A stretch of 64,000 bases of DNA from positions 4,154,001-4,218,000 of the forward strand of contig NZ_CP032229.1 of the NCBI RefSeq assembly GCF_004328625.1, in the 5' to 3' direction. The stretch's first letter is position 1. Each line of letters begins with the position of its first letter. Of this stretch, positions 36,097-45,036 are shown in pieces. A program made the translations under genes and the position numbers. The stretch comes from Streptomyces seoulensis (GTDB lineage Bacteria; Actinomycetota; Actinomycetes; Streptomycetales; Streptomycetaceae). A model generated the notes under the pieces. It did no database searches and had not been told where the DNA came from. It saw nothing but the letters and a program-made list of their open reading frames with translations.

Positions 36097-36416
36097 GGCT
36101 GCTACCTCTCCTTGGTATTACATGCAGATTGCTTGTGAATGTGAACGCTTTCACGAGTCCCTCAACAAGTGAAGGGCCGATCACCGGGTCTCCCCGGCGT
36201 GGACCTGTGTTTTGAAGAGGGGTTCTGGCGACCACTGGAAGCCGGTCTTGCGGGCCGTCCCGATCGCCATGTAGAGACTCGCAAACCTCGGCGACGGATA
36301 CAACCCCTTCCGGAAGATTTTTTTTGATTCCTCGGTGTCGACTAGGTCACAGCCGTACTTCCATGGGGTGGACGGTGGCCTAAACGTTCGAGTGAAAGGA
36401 CTTTAGCCCGTTCCGC
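36097..36416. other. Gene-free region upstream of wblE
   Basis: About 320 nt without a credible gene. It should hold the wblE promoter (minus strand; TAATAC at 36115-36120 is a possible -10). Notable elements are the palindrome GTGAACGCTTTCAC (36141-36154) and an eight-T tract (36318-36325) that is striking in DNA this GC-rich. Base composition is clearly lower in GC than the flanking genes. Confidence 0.6.
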
Positions 36417-37385
36417 TCACACAATCACACGCAGTGCACGGCGAACGCCTGTGAACGTCACGCTCCTCCGCAGCCCCAGGTGGTCACCGTCCATCTGAAG
36501 GGGCAGGGGGACCTTCGAATGCAAGGTGAAGCGGTCCAGGTCGTGCAGCGAGACAGCGTGTCTTCCATGGGGTCCCCGCTCGGGGGACGAAGTGAGCAAC
36601 TGGGTCGCATACCGGGCAACCGCGGCCGTGGAGAGCCGCTTCAGACCGAGTACGTCGACGCCTTTATCGAACGACGCCTTAGGCGATGTGTACATCGGGC
36701 GATTGCCGAGATACGTCCACGGCGACGTGTTCGAGACTATGGCGACGGCGAGATCCGACACCGGTTCCGCCCCCGGACGTTCCAGGGTGATCGTGCCGTG
36801 TCTGCGATTCGGTTCACCCATGAACTGCCTTGCCACTTGGCGGACATAGAGCGCGTGCGTCGACTTCTTGCCGCGCTCCCGTTCCCTTTCGACCCTGCCC
36901 ACAACTCCGGCGTCGAAGCCGAGTCCGGCATTGAAAGTGAACCAGCGCTCCGGCACCGCCTCGTCCGCCGTGCCCGGGGTGCCCGAGGTGAGGCCGAGGC
37001 CCACCACGCGTTCCCGGCGCTCGCGCAGGGCGTCCAGCAGGGCGCCGGTCGCCTCGACGGGGTCGTTGGGCAGGCCGAGCGCGCGGGCGAAGACATTGGT
37101 CGAGCCGCCGGGGACCACCGCGAGACCGGGCAGCCGCTCGGGGTCGGGGCCGGCGTGCAGCAGGCCGTTGACCACCTCGTTCACGGTGCCGTCGCCGCCG
37201 AGGGCCACCACCATGTCGATGTCGTCACTCTCCGCAGCCGACCGCCCCAGATCACGCGCGTGACCCCGGTACTCGGTGTTGACGACCTCCAGCTTCATCT
37301 CGCTGGCGAGCGCGTGGATGAGTACGTCGCGTCTGCGGGCGCTTGTGGTGGTTGCCGCCGGATTGACCACGAGAAGTGCACGCAT
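36417..37385 (-). CDS. Diacylglycerol kinase-family lipid kinase
   Basis: A 322-aa protein of the DAGK/YegS/sphingosine-kinase fold. The ATP-binding signature ALGGDGTVNEVVNGLL has GGDGT at 63-67, and VVPGGSTNVFARALGLP completes the catalytic domain. The C-terminal half is the beta-sandwich lid (FTFNAGLGFDAGVVG, LPLQMDGDHLG). Bacterial members phosphorylate diacylglycerol or related lipids; the substrate here is not determined. It is divergent from a small membrane protein gene 124 nt away. Confidence 0.9.
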   Translation of the reverse strand: MRALLVVNPAATTTSARRRDVLIHALASEMKLEVVNTEYRGHARDLGRSAAESDDIDMVVALGGDGTVNEVVNGLLHAGPDPERLPGLAVVPGGSTNVFARALGLPNDPVEATGALLDALRERRERVVGLGLTSGTPGTADEAVPERWFTFNAGLGFDAGVVGRVERERERGKKSTHALYVRQVARQFMGEPNRRHGTITLERPGAEPVSDLAVAIVSNTSPWTYLGNRPMYTSPKASFDKGVDVLGLKRLSTAAVARYATQLLTSSPERGPHGRHAVSLHDLDRFTLHSKVPLPLQMDGDHLGLRRSVTFTGVRRALRVIV

Positions 37386-37497
37386 GCATGGCAGCGTACC
37401 TACTGGGGGGTATCCGGCCCAGGGAGAGCCGGAGATCCACGGACGAAGAGGGCGTGAGCCTCACCACGCACCCTCCGGGGCCCGTCGCACACGGGGC

Positions 37498-37503
37498 TAC
37501 CCT
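37498..37503 (+). promoter_or_regulatory. -10 element of a probable leaderless promoter
   Basis: TACCCT, 6 nt before the GTG at 37510, with no Shine-Dalgarno. Confidence 0.5.
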
Positions 37504-37509
37504 TCTCGG

Positions 37510-38001
37510 GTGAGCAGTGAGCAGACCCCCGCGCAGACCCCCGCGCAGAGTGCAGTGCAGAGTTCCGTGCCGGAGAGCGGCACCGGCACCGCGCCGGCCG
37601 CCGGAGAGCGCCCGCGCCGGCTGACGTACGCCGCCGCGCTGGCCGCGCTGGAGGGGATCGCCCTCGTCGTGGCGGGCGGCTGGATTCTCGCGCTCGGTCT
37701 CGCCGGCAGTCCCGACGACCGTCAGCAGGCCGTCACCGGGGGGATCACCCTGCTGGTGCTCGCGCTGCTGCCGCTGCTCGCGGCGCGCGGGCTGTGGCAG
37801 GTGCGCCGCTGGAGCCGGGGCCCCGCCGTCATCACCCAGATCCTCGCGCTGCCGGTCGCCTACAACCTGCTCCAGGCCGAGAGCGTCGCCATCGGGGCGG
37901 GCATCGCCCTCGCGGTCGTCTCGGTGACGGCACTGGTGCTGCTGGTCAACCCGGCCACGACCCGCGCCCTCGGGATCACCGGGCCGGGCCGCGCCGAATA
38001 G
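37510..38001 (+). CDS. Small integral membrane protein, unknown function
   Basis: A 163-aa protein with a Gln/Pro/Ser/Thr-rich N-terminus (~40 residues, several SSEQTPAQTPAQ-type repeats) and four TM helices: an Ala-rich first helix (LAALEGIALVVAGGWILALG), then GGITLLVLALLPLLAARGLW, VITQILALPVAYNLLQA and GIALAVVSVTALVLLV. It has no recognised domain. The GTG start is set by TACCCT 6 nt upstream (leaderless). It converges with sigH, 26 nt from its stop. Confidence 0.85.
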   Translation: MSSEQTPAQTPAQSAVQSSVPESGTGTAPAAGERPRRLTYAAALAALEGIALVVAGGWILALGLAGSPDDRQQAVTGGITLLVLALLPLLAARGLWQVRRWSRGPAVITQILALPVAYNLLQAESVAIGAGIALAVVSVTALVLLVNPATTRALGITGPGRAE

Positions 38002-38027
38002 CGCCAATAACGCCCCCTCGGGGGTCT

Positions 38028-39137
38028 CTACTCCTCCACCAGGAGCTTCTCCCGCAGCTGGGCCAGGGTGCGGGCCAGCAGCCGGGAGACGTGCATCTGC
38101 GAGATGCCGACCTCCTGCGCGATCTGCGACTGGGTCATGTTGCCGAAGAACCGCAGCAGCAGGATGCGCTTCTCACGCGGCGGGAGGTCCTCCAGCAGCG
38201 GCTTGAGCGACTCCCGGTACTCCACCCCCTCCAGCGCCTCGTCCTCCGCGCCGAGGGTGTCGGCGACCGCCGGGGACTCGTCGTCGGTGTCGGGGACGTC
38301 CAGCGACAGCGTCGAGTACGCGTTCGCCGACTCCAGCCCCTCCAGCACCTCCTCCTCGGAGATCGCCAGCTTCTGGGCCAGCTCGTGCACCGTGGGGGAG
38401 CGGCCGTGCAGCTGCGACAGCTCGGCCGTCGCCGTGGTCAGCGCGAGCCGCAGCTCCTGGAGCCGGCGCGGCACCCGGACCGCCCAGCCCTTGTCGCGGA
38501 AGTGCCGCTTGATCTCCCCGACGACCGTGGGAGTGGCGTACGTGGAGAACTCCACGCCCCGCTCCGGGTCGAACCGGTCCACCGACTTGATCAGGCCGAT
38601 GGTGGCGACCTGGGTCAGGTCGTCCAGCGGCTCGCCCCGGTTGCGGAAGCGGCGCGCCAGATGCTCCACGAGCGGCAGATGCATCCGGACCAGCCGGTTG
38701 CGCAGCTCCGCGTACTCCGGGCTGCCGTCCTTCATGCCGCGCAGCTCCACGAAGAGCGCCCGCGCCCCGCTGCGGTCGTGCGGGTCGTGCCGTGCCGCCC
38801 GGACGGTCTCCGCGCCCGGCGCGGTGTCCCCGGCGTATCGCTCGTGCTCGCTCATCGTCCCGCCCGTAGCCCTTCCCCGAGCCCTCGCCTCCGCGCGGTC
38901 GGCGGGCTGTTCCCCGCCGCGCTCCCCCGGAGGCGCGCTCCGTGCGGCACCCTCGCCGCCGGCCCGCGCGGAGTCGTCCTCCGGGTGGGGCCGGGCCTGC
39001 TCGGGGATGCCGTCGACGCCGTCGGCCATGTGCCGGGGGCCGTCCTGGGGGACCGCCCGCAGGCTCTCGGCCTTATTGGCCGGCAGTTCTCGCGCGCCGC
39101 GCTCTTCGTCCCGCACCGGACCGTCCCCGTTCCTCAC
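38028..39137 (-). CDS. sigH: SigB-like stress/development sigma factor SigH
   Basis: A sigma-70 factor of the SigB/F/G group. Regions 2, 3 and 4 fill the last ~250 residues: VATIGLIKSVDRFDPERGVE (region 2), GEIKRHFRDKGWAVRVPRRL, and MTQSQIAQEVGISQMHVSRL (region 4). The reading frame extends to GTG 39137, which overlaps the rshA stop as GTGA and gives 369 aa with an acidic, Pro-rich N-terminal extension of high-GC3 coding character. An internal ATG at 38855 would give 275 aa. Several SigH isoforms are known in S. coelicolor. It governs osmotic stress and septation and is held by the anti-sigma factor encoded just upstream. Confidence 0.92.
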   Translation of the reverse strand: MRNGDGPVRDEERGARELPANKAESLRAVPQDGPRHMADGVDGIPEQARPHPEDDSARAGGEGAARSAPPGERGGEQPADRAEARARGRATGGTMSEHERYAGDTAPGAETVRAARHDPHDRSGARALFVELRGMKDGSPEYAELRNRLVRMHLPLVEHLARRFRNRGEPLDDLTQVATIGLIKSVDRFDPERGVEFSTYATPTVVGEIKRHFRDKGWAVRVPRRLQELRLALTTATAELSQLHGRSPTVHELAQKLAISEEEVLEGLESANAYSTLSLDVPDTDDESPAVADTLGAEDEALEGVEYRESLKPLLEDLPPREKRILLLRFFGNMTQSQIAQEVGISQMHVSRLLARTLAQLREKLLVEE

Positions 39138-39562
39138 GCCGGGCCGGGGCCCGCGCCGCGCTGTTTGTAGAGACTGATCGACACGGTCCGGTCCTCGTCG
39201 ACGGCGGAGGACACCTTGCCCGCCAGGGCCGACAGCACGGTCCAGGCGAACGTGTCGCGCGACGGGGCGTGGCCGTCGGTGGTCGGAGCAGACACCGTGA
39301 CCTCCAGCGAGTCGTCGACGAGGCGGAAGACGCAGCTCAGTACCGAGCCCGGCACGGCCTGCTGGAGCAGGATCGCGCAAGCCTCGTCGACCGCGATGCG
39401 CAGGTCCTCGATCTCGTCCAGGGTGAAGTCCAAGCGGGCCGCCAGACCGGCCGTGGCCGTCCGCAGCACCGACAGGTAGGCACCCGCGGCCGGAAGCCGG
39501 ACTTCCACGAAGTCCTGGTTCGCCGTGGGCTCGCCTGCGATCTGGGACACCCTCACCTCCAT
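39134..39562 (-). CDS. rshA: RsbW-like anti-sigma factor (RshA/UshX)
   Basis: A 142-aa GHKL-type protein of the RsbW/SpoIIAB family. The N-box helix is DLRIAVDEACAILLQQAVPG; the G1-type region that follows is degenerate (VSAPTTDGHAPSRDT), so kinase activity against an anti-anti-sigma factor is doubtful. It binds SigH, whose gene starts within its own stop codon. Known in S. coelicolor as RshA/PrsH/UshX. No Shine-Dalgarno is obvious before the ATG. A perfect BldD box lies 117 nt upstream. Confidence 0.9.
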   Translation of the reverse strand: MEVRVSQIAGEPTANQDFVEVRLPAAGAYLSVLRTATAGLAARLDFTLDEIEDLRIAVDEACAILLQQAVPGSVLSCVFRLVDDSLEVTVSAPTTDGHAPSRDTFAWTVLSALAGKVSSAVDEDRTVSISLYKQRGAGPGPA

Positions 39563-39678
39563 GGTGGTACAAGCTTCACGGGGCCGAGGGTCGCCCCCCG
39601 GGGTAACGCGTACGTGGTTCCGCGGTGACGCTATCGCGCCCGGAACGTTCCTGTCCCCGCGCCCCCGGCCCCCTGGCG

Positions 39679-39691
39679 TTACTCACAGTAA
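39679..39691. promoter_or_regulatory. BldD box upstream of rshA-sigH
   Basis: TTACTCACAGTAA fits the BldD consensus TNAC-N5-GTNA exactly, with both halves symmetric. BldD, the c-di-GMP-dependent developmental repressor, is known to bind the sigH promoter region. Confidence 0.75.
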
Positions 39692-39814
39692 AGCTCCGTA
39701 TACGCTCCGTGTCTAGGGGGTGGGGCGGATTCAAATGGGAAGAGCGCGCGCCGGGTTGACGTACCCAGGCATCGGGCGCCCGAACCACCCGGAACACCGC
39801 CGTGCCGTCCACTT

Positions 39815-40075
39815 TCACACGAGTACGTGGTCCACGAAACACCACCGCCAGTCGTCTCCGGGTTCGAACGTCCGCATCACCGGATGACCCGAGTCCGCGT
39901 GGTGCTTCGTGGCGTGCCGGTTCGGCGAGGAGTCGCAGCAGGCGACATGGCCACAGGTGAGGCAGAGCCGCAGCTGCACCGGGTCGGTCCCTTCCGCGAG
40001 ACACTCCAGGCACGTCTCGCTCAGCGGGCCGGGTTCCGGAAGCGGCAGCGCGGCGACGTGCGTGCACTGTTTCAT
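39815..40075 (-). CDS. UBP-type zinc-finger protein
   Basis: An 86-aa protein that is essentially one ZnF-UBP domain. Cys4, His5, the pair Cys22/Cys25, then CLTCGHVACCDSSPNRHATKH supply the usual Cys/His ligands for zinc. In eukaryotes this fold binds the free C-terminus of ubiquitin; the bacterial role is unknown. Start ATG 40075 (MKQCTHVAAL) begins at the domain; TAATCT lies 7 nt upstream, which suggests a leaderless message. Divergent from the Na+/H+ antiporter gene with only 61 nt between starts. Confidence 0.88.
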   Translation of the reverse strand: MKQCTHVAALPLPEPGPLSETCLECLAEGTDPVQLRLCLTCGHVACCDSSPNRHATKHHADSGHPVMRTFEPGDDWRWCFVDHVLV

Positions 40076-40082
40076 GATTGCC

Positions 40083-40088
40083 AGATTA
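40083..40088 (-). promoter_or_regulatory. -10 element of a probable leaderless promoter (UBP zinc finger)
   Basis: Minus-strand TAATCT, 7 nt before the ATG at 40075; no -35 is obvious. Confidence 0.45.
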
Positions 40089-40136
40089 CGTCGGGAGCGC
40101 GGGGACCCGCGCGGAGAACGAGGATGGGCGAAGAAC

Positions 40137-41732
40137 ATGGACGTCATGCCGCTCCTGCTGCTGATCGCGGGGAGCGCGGCCGTCGCGGGCGCCGCCCGGC
40201 GCGGGCCGGTGCCCGCACCGCTGTTGCTGGTCGGTGTCGGCCTCGCCGCCTCCTATCTGCCGGGCGTGCCGGACTACACCCTCGACCCCGAGGTGGTCCT
40301 CCCGCTTCTGCTGCCCCCGCTGCTCTACACCTCGGCGAGCGACAGCTCCTACCTGGACCTGCGCGCCCAGGTGCGGCCGGTGGCGCTGCTGTCGGTGGGC
40401 TACGTCCTCTTCGCCACCGTCGCCGTCGGCTGGGTCGCGCATCTGATCGTGCCCGGTCTGCCGCTGACCGCCGCGCTGGTGCTGGGCGCGGTGGTGGCGC
40501 CGCCCGACGCGGTCGCGGCCACCGCGGTCGCCCGCCGGCTCGGGCTGCCGTCGCGGATCACCACGATCCTCCAGGGCGAGTCCCTGCTGAACGACGCCAC
40601 CGCCATCACCGCGTACAAGGTGGCCCTCGCCGCCGCCATCGGGGAGGGCGCCACCTGGACGGGCGGGCTGGTCGAGTTTCTGATCGCGGCGGTCGGCGGT
40701 GTGGGCGTCGGGCTGGTGCTGATGGCGCCGCTGCACTGGCTGCGCACGCATCTGCGCGAGCCGCTGCTGCAGAACACCCTGTCGCTGCTGATCCCGTTCG
40801 TCGCCTACAGCGTCGCCGAGCAGTTCCACGCCTCCGGGGTGCTCGCGGTCGTGGTCGTCGCGCTCTACCTCGGGCACCGCGCGTGGGAGGTCGACTTCGC
40901 CACCCGGCTCCAGGAGGAGGCGGTGTGGAAGATGGTCGCCTTCATCCTGGAGTCCGCCGTCTTCGCGCTGATCGGGCTCCAGCTGCGCATCGTCGTCGAG
41001 GGACTGGGGGCGAACGAGGGCATGCGGGCGGTCCTGTACGCGGCTGTCCTCTTCGTGGTCGTCGTCCTGGCCCGGCTCGCCTGGGTCTACCCGGCCGCCT
41101 TCCTGCCCCGCCTGCTCTCCGCACGCATCCGGGAGCGTGAGGAGAACCCCACCTGGCGGGGCGCCCTGGTCACCGGCTGGGCCGGGATGCGCGGCGTGGT
41201 CTCGCTCGCCATCGCCTTCTCCATCCCGCTGACCGTGCACGGCGGGCACCCCTTCCCGCAGCGCAACCTGATCCTCTTCCTGACCTTCACCACCGTCATC
41301 GGCACCCTGGTCATCCAGGGCCTCAGCCTGCCCCCGCTGATCCGCGCCCTGCGCTTCCCCGGCCGCGACCCGCGCGCGGACACCCTCGCCGAGGCCAACG
41401 CCCAGGCCCAGGCGTCGCGCGCGGCCGAGAACCGGCTCGACGAACTCCTCACCGACGAGCGCAACACCCTGCCCGCGCCGCTGGCCGACCGGCTCCGCGC
41501 GGTCATGGAGCGCCGCCGGGACGCCGTCTGGGAGCGCCTCGGGCAGGCCAACCCGGTCACCGGCGAGTCCGTGGACGACACCTACCGCCGGCTGTCCCGC
41601 GAGATGATCAGCGCCGAGCGCGATGTCTTCGTACGCCTGCGCGATCACCGCTACATCGACGACGAGATGCTCCGGGCCCTGCTGCGCCGGCTCGACCTGG
41701 AGGAGGCCGCCGCGTACCGGGAAGTGGCCTAA
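40137..41732 (+). CDS. Na+/H+ antiporter, CPA1 (NhaP/YjcE) family
   Basis: A 531-aa membrane protein with ~12 TM helices and a C-terminal cytoplasmic tail of ~120 residues. The CPA1 transport site is visible in GAVVAPPDAVAATAVARRLG and GESLLNDATAITAYKVAL (the ND pair), with GWAGMRGVVSLAIAFSIPL in a later helix. Exchanges Na+ or K+ for protons in pH and salt homeostasis. GAGGATGGG precedes the ATG. Its stop overlaps the stop of the convergent PLP-enzyme gene. Confidence 0.92.
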   Translation: MDVMPLLLLIAGSAAVAGAARRGPVPAPLLLVGVGLAASYLPGVPDYTLDPEVVLPLLLPPLLYTSASDSSYLDLRAQVRPVALLSVGYVLFATVAVGWVAHLIVPGLPLTAALVLGAVVAPPDAVAATAVARRLGLPSRITTILQGESLLNDATAITAYKVALAAAIGEGATWTGGLVEFLIAAVGGVGVGLVLMAPLHWLRTHLREPLLQNTLSLLIPFVAYSVAEQFHASGVLAVVVVALYLGHRAWEVDFATRLQEEAVWKMVAFILESAVFALIGLQLRIVVEGLGANEGMRAVLYAAVLFVVVVLARLAWVYPAAFLPRLLSARIREREENPTWRGALVTGWAGMRGVVSLAIAFSIPLTVHGGHPFPQRNLILFLTFTTVIGTLVIQGLSLPPLIRALRFPGRDPRADTLAEANAQAQASRAAENRLDELLTDERNTLPAPLADRLRAVMERRRDAVWERLGQANPVTGESVDDTYRRLSREMISAERDVFVRLRDHRYIDDEMLRALLRRLDLEEAAAYREVA

Positions 41733-42634
41733 AACGTACTGTCCGGGAAGGGGTGGCCGGTGATCACCGCGGCCACGGCGGTCCCGCGCGGGAAGGCGCC
41801 CTCCCCGGCCAGCGTGGTGAGCGCGAACAGCAGCTTGGCGACGTACAGCCGCTCCACGGGCACCCCGTGCCGCTCCTCGAAGTCGGCCGCGAAGGCGTCC
41901 AGCTCGGGGGTGGTCCGGGCGTAGCCGCCGAAGTGGAAGCGCTCCTCCAGGTGCCAGTCGCCGGTGCGGGCGCCGAAGGCCCGCTCCTGGAGCGCGCTCA
42001 CCTCGGCCGCCAGGAAGCCGCCCTTGAGCACGGGCACGCCGATGGCGCGCTGTCCGGGGGCGAGCCCGGCGGCCAGTCCGGCGAGCGTGCCGCCGGTGCC
42101 GCAGGCCACCGCGACGACCTCCGCGCAGCCCGCCAGTTCCTCGCCCAGCGCCACGCAGCCGCGCACCGCTTCGGCGTTGCTGCCGCCCTCCGGGACGACG
42201 TACGCGCCCTCCGCGCGGGCCGCGCGCAGCAGGGCGGCCATGGTCTCCGGCTCGCTCTTGCGCCGGTAGGTGGCCCGGTCGGTGAAGTGCAGCCGCATGC
42301 CGTCGGCCGCGCACCTGGCCAGGGAGGGGTTCAGCGGGCGGCCGGCCAGTTCGTCGCCCCGGACCACGCCGATGGTGGGCAGTCCGAGCAGCCGGCCGGC
42401 GGCCGCGGTGGCGCGCAGATGGTTCGAGTACGCGCCACCGAAGGTGACCAGCGTCCGGCCCCGCGCCGCCTCGATGTTCGGCACGAGTTTGCGCCACTTG
42501 TTGCCGATCAGCTCCGGGTGGATCAGATCGTCCCGCTTCAGCAGCAGCCGCACGCCCTGTCGGGAGAAACGGTTGTCCCGTAGCTCGGCGAGGGGCGAGG
42601 GGAGTGCCGGGGCGAGGGGGTCGGCGCTGGTCAT
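41729..42634 (-). CDS. PLP-dependent ACC deaminase / D-cysteine desulfhydrase family enzyme
   Basis: A 301-aa fold-type II PLP enzyme. The PLP lysine is in GNKWRKL (residues 44-50), TFGGAYSNHLRATAAAGRLL carries the Ser-Asn-His substrate contact, and the phosphate loop is VACGTGGTLAGLAAGL. This group includes ACC deaminase and D-cysteine desulfhydrase; most bacterial members annotated as ACC deaminase are in fact the desulfhydrase, and the two cannot be told apart here. Start ATG 42634; the longer open frame overlaps the amidase gene upstream. Its stop codon overlaps that of the antiporter by 3 nt. Confidence 0.87.
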   Translation of the reverse strand: MTSADPLAPALPSPLAELRDNRFSRQGVRLLLKRDDLIHPELIGNKWRKLVPNIEAARGRTLVTFGGAYSNHLRATAAAGRLLGLPTIGVVRGDELAGRPLNPSLARCAADGMRLHFTDRATYRRKSEPETMAALLRAARAEGAYVVPEGGSNAEAVRGCVALGEELAGCAEVVAVACGTGGTLAGLAAGLAPGQRAIGVPVLKGGFLAAEVSALQERAFGARTGDWHLEERFHFGGYARTTPELDAFAADFEERHGVPVERLYVAKLLFALTTLAGEGAFPRGTAVAAVITGHPFPDSTF

Positions 42635-42663
42635 CCAGCCATTGTCGCCCCTGTGGGCGGGCC

Positions 42664-43257
42664 TCAGCCCTTCAGCTGGGCCTTGATCCGGGAGCGGAGC
42701 GAGGCCATGGTGAAGCCGCGCGGGTCGATCTTGCCGGGCTGCCATTCGAGGTGGCCGATGACCGAGCGTTCCGTCCAGCCGTGGTGGCGGCAGATCGCGG
42801 CGGCGGCCCGCACGATCGCCTCCATCTGGGCGTCGGGCCAGGGGTCCTTGCCGTCGCCGAGGTTCTCGCACTCGAAGCCGTAGAAGTACCGGTTGCCGTC
42901 GGTGTTGGACTCGTTGTCCGGCGGCAGGCCCTTCTCGGCGATGACCGCGCGCAGCACTTCGTCGTCACCGAGTCCGGCGTGGTTGGCGCGGCCGTAGCCG
43001 ACCAGGTGGACCTTGCCGTCCTTGGTGATCACGCCATGGCAGAGCGGGCCGGGAAGCTCGTCATAGCCCTCGCGGCACATTTCCACGGTGCGGGCGCTGC
43101 CGCTGGTCACCGTGTGGTGGATCATGACGCCGTGCATCGGGCCCCAGGGGCCCTTGTGGTTGCGGTTGTGGGTCCGCCAGCTGCCGACCTCCACGACCTT
43201 GACGCCCTCGGCCTTCAGCGCGCTGAGAAAACCGCTTGCGGACATGGGTGGGGACAT
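42664..43257 (-). CDS. N-acetylmuramoyl-L-alanine amidase (amidase_2/PGRP-type)
   Basis: A 197-aa zinc amidase. Zinc ligands lie in VMIHHTVTSG and in IGHLEWQPGKIDPRGF, whose PGKIDP is the usual ending of the catalytic loop; YGFECENLGDG is the mid-domain motif. There is no signal peptide, so export is not obvious; relatives are often phage-like or cytoplasmic recycling enzymes. Start ATG 43257 (MSPPMSASGF) is clearly set by AAGGAGG at ideal spacing. No cell-wall-binding domain is attached. Confidence 0.88.
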   Translation of the reverse strand: MSPPMSASGFLSALKAEGVKVVEVGSWRTHNRNHKGPWGPMHGVMIHHTVTSGSARTVEMCREGYDELPGPLCHGVITKDGKVHLVGYGRANHAGLGDDEVLRAVIAEKGLPPDNESNTDGNRYFYGFECENLGDGKDPWPDAQMEAIVRAAAAICRHHGWTERSVIGHLEWQPGKIDPRGFTMASLRSRIKAQLKG

Positions 43258-43553
43258 GGCCGCCTCCTTCGTGCTCTTCGGGAAGTTTTGGACGGACCGG
43301 CCGTCGCGACCCATCCGTCACGGTGCTTGTACCGACGTACGGGGGCGGGAATCACATCGTTCGCTCGCTGTGCGAGCCGATCCGGCCAATTCCGGGTCGG
43401 GGTCGACGGAGTCCCCCAGTCTGCCCAGTAGTCCGATGATCCATTCCCCTTCTTTCGGGTAATGGTGCGAGCACGTTCCGTGATGGAAAGCTCAGTCGTG
43501 AGACCGGTGCCAGGCGAGATTCGGCACGGGCAAACATGGGAGGGCAATTCCTT

Positions 43554-44960
43554 ATGTCGGTAGGCGAAGAGGTCCGCACGGAACAGGGCAAGCCGCAGCA
43601 GTCCCTGGGCACGGCGGCCGCGCGGAACCTGGCCACCACCACCAAGTCCGCACCCCAGATGCAGGAGATCAGCTCCCGCTGGCTGCTGCGCAACCTGCCC
43701 TGGGTGGACGTCCAGGGCGGCGCGTACCGGGTGAACCGGAGGCTGACGTACACCGTGGGGGACGGTCGCATCACCTTCGTGAAGACCGGGGACCAGGTCG
43801 AGGTCATCCCGGCCGAGCTGGGCGAACTGCCCGCGCTGCGCTCGTACGAGGACGAAGAGGTACTGACCGAGCTGGCCCGGCGCTGCCGGCAGCGCGACAT
43901 CGCGGCGGGCGAGGTGATCAGCTCCTTCGGCACCCGCACCGAGGAGGTGTACCTGCTCGCCCACGGCCGCGTGGAGAAGGTCGGCACGGGCCCGTACGGC
44001 GACGACGCGGTGCTCGAAGTCCTGGCCGACGGCGCCTACTTCGGCGAGGCGGCGCTGATCGACCCCGACGCCATCTGGGAGTACACCGCCCGCGCCGCCA
44101 CCGCGTGCGTGGTGCTCGTGCTCAGCCGCTCCGACTTCGAGCAGGTCGCCGAGCGCTCCGACTCCCTGAGCGAACACGTCGGCCGGCTGCGCGCGCTCCC
44201 GGACCAGCGGACCAACAAGTACGGCGAGAAGGAGGTCGAGCTGGCGGCGGGCCACTCCGGCGAGCCCGACATCCCGCACACCTTCGTCGACTACGAGGCG
44301 CGTCCGCGCGAGTACGAACTCAGCATCGCCCAGACCGTGCTGCGCATCCACTCCCGCGTGGCCGACCTCTACAACCAGCCGATGAACCAGACCGAGCAGC
44401 AGCTGCGGCTCACGGTCGAGGCGCTGAAGGAGCGCCAGGAACACGAGCTGGTCAACAACCGCGAGTTCGGCCTCCTGAACAACTGCGAGTACGACCAGCG
44501 GCTCCAGCCGCACGACGGCGTCCCCGGCCCGGACGACCTGGACGAGCTGCTCAGCCGCCGCCGGGGCACCAAGTTCCTGCTCGCCCACCCGCGCGCCATC
44601 GCGGCGATTGGGCGCGAGCTGAACAAGCGCGGACTGGTCCCGGAGACCATCGACGTGGGCGGCAACCGCATCCCCACCTGGCGCGGGGTGCCGATCTACC
44701 CGTGCAACAAGATCCCGGTCAGCGAGGCCCGGACCACCTCGATCATCGCGCTGCGCACCGGCGAGGCCGAGCAGGGCGTGATCGGCCTGCGCCAGTCCGG
44801 CCTCCCGGACGAGATCGAGCCCAGCCTGTCGGTGCGCTTCATGGGCATCAACGAACAGGCCGTCATCAACTACCTGGTGACCGCCTACTACTCGGCCGCC
44901 GTCCTGGTGCCGGACGCGCTGGGCGTGCTGGAGAACGTGGAGATCGGCCGGTGGCGGTGA
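43554..44960 (+). CDS. Family 2B encapsulin shell protein with cyclic-nucleotide-binding insert (EshA-like)
   Basis: A 468-aa protein. It has an encapsulin (HK97-fold) shell split by a cNMP-binding domain: an N-terminal arm and start of the shell fold at ~1-90, the cNMP barrel at ~95-215 with cassette [20 protein letters not shown] (it lacks the Arg that classical cAMP-binding proteins use), and the remaining HK97 fold to the end. This is the layout of family 2B encapsulins, including the EshA proteins of S. griseus and S. coelicolor that influence development and ppGpp. GGGAGGG precedes ATG 43554. The next gene, a polyprenyl synthase, is a typical cargo partner. Confidence 0.9.
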   Translation: MSVGEEVRTEQGKPQQSLGTAAARNLATTTKSAPQMQEISSRWLLRNLPWVDVQGGAYRVNRRLTYTVGDGRITFVKTGDQVEVIPAELGELPALRSYEDEEVLTELARRCRQRDIAAGEVISSFGTRTEEVYLLAHGRVEKVGTGPYGDDAVLEVLADGAYFGEAALIDPDAIWEYTARAATACVVLVLSRSDFEQVAERSDSLSEHVGRLRALPDQRTNKYGEKEVELAAGHSGEPDIPHTFVDYEARPREYELSIAQTVLRIHSRVADLYNQPMNQTEQQLRLTVEALKERQEHELVNNREFGLLNNCEYDQRLQPHDGVPGPDDLDELLSRRRGTKFLLAHPRAIAAIGRELNKRGLVPETIDVGGNRIPTWRGVPIYPCNKIPVSEARTTSIIALRTGEAEQGVIGLRQSGLPDEIEPSLSVRFMGINEQAVINYLVTAYYSAAVLVPDALGVLENVEIGRWR

Positions 44961-45036
44961 CACGGCCGCCCGCTTCCCGTCCCGGCGGCCGGCGCCGGGG
45001 CGGGGGTCCCACCGTGCTCGTCGGCGAGGGAGGGCC

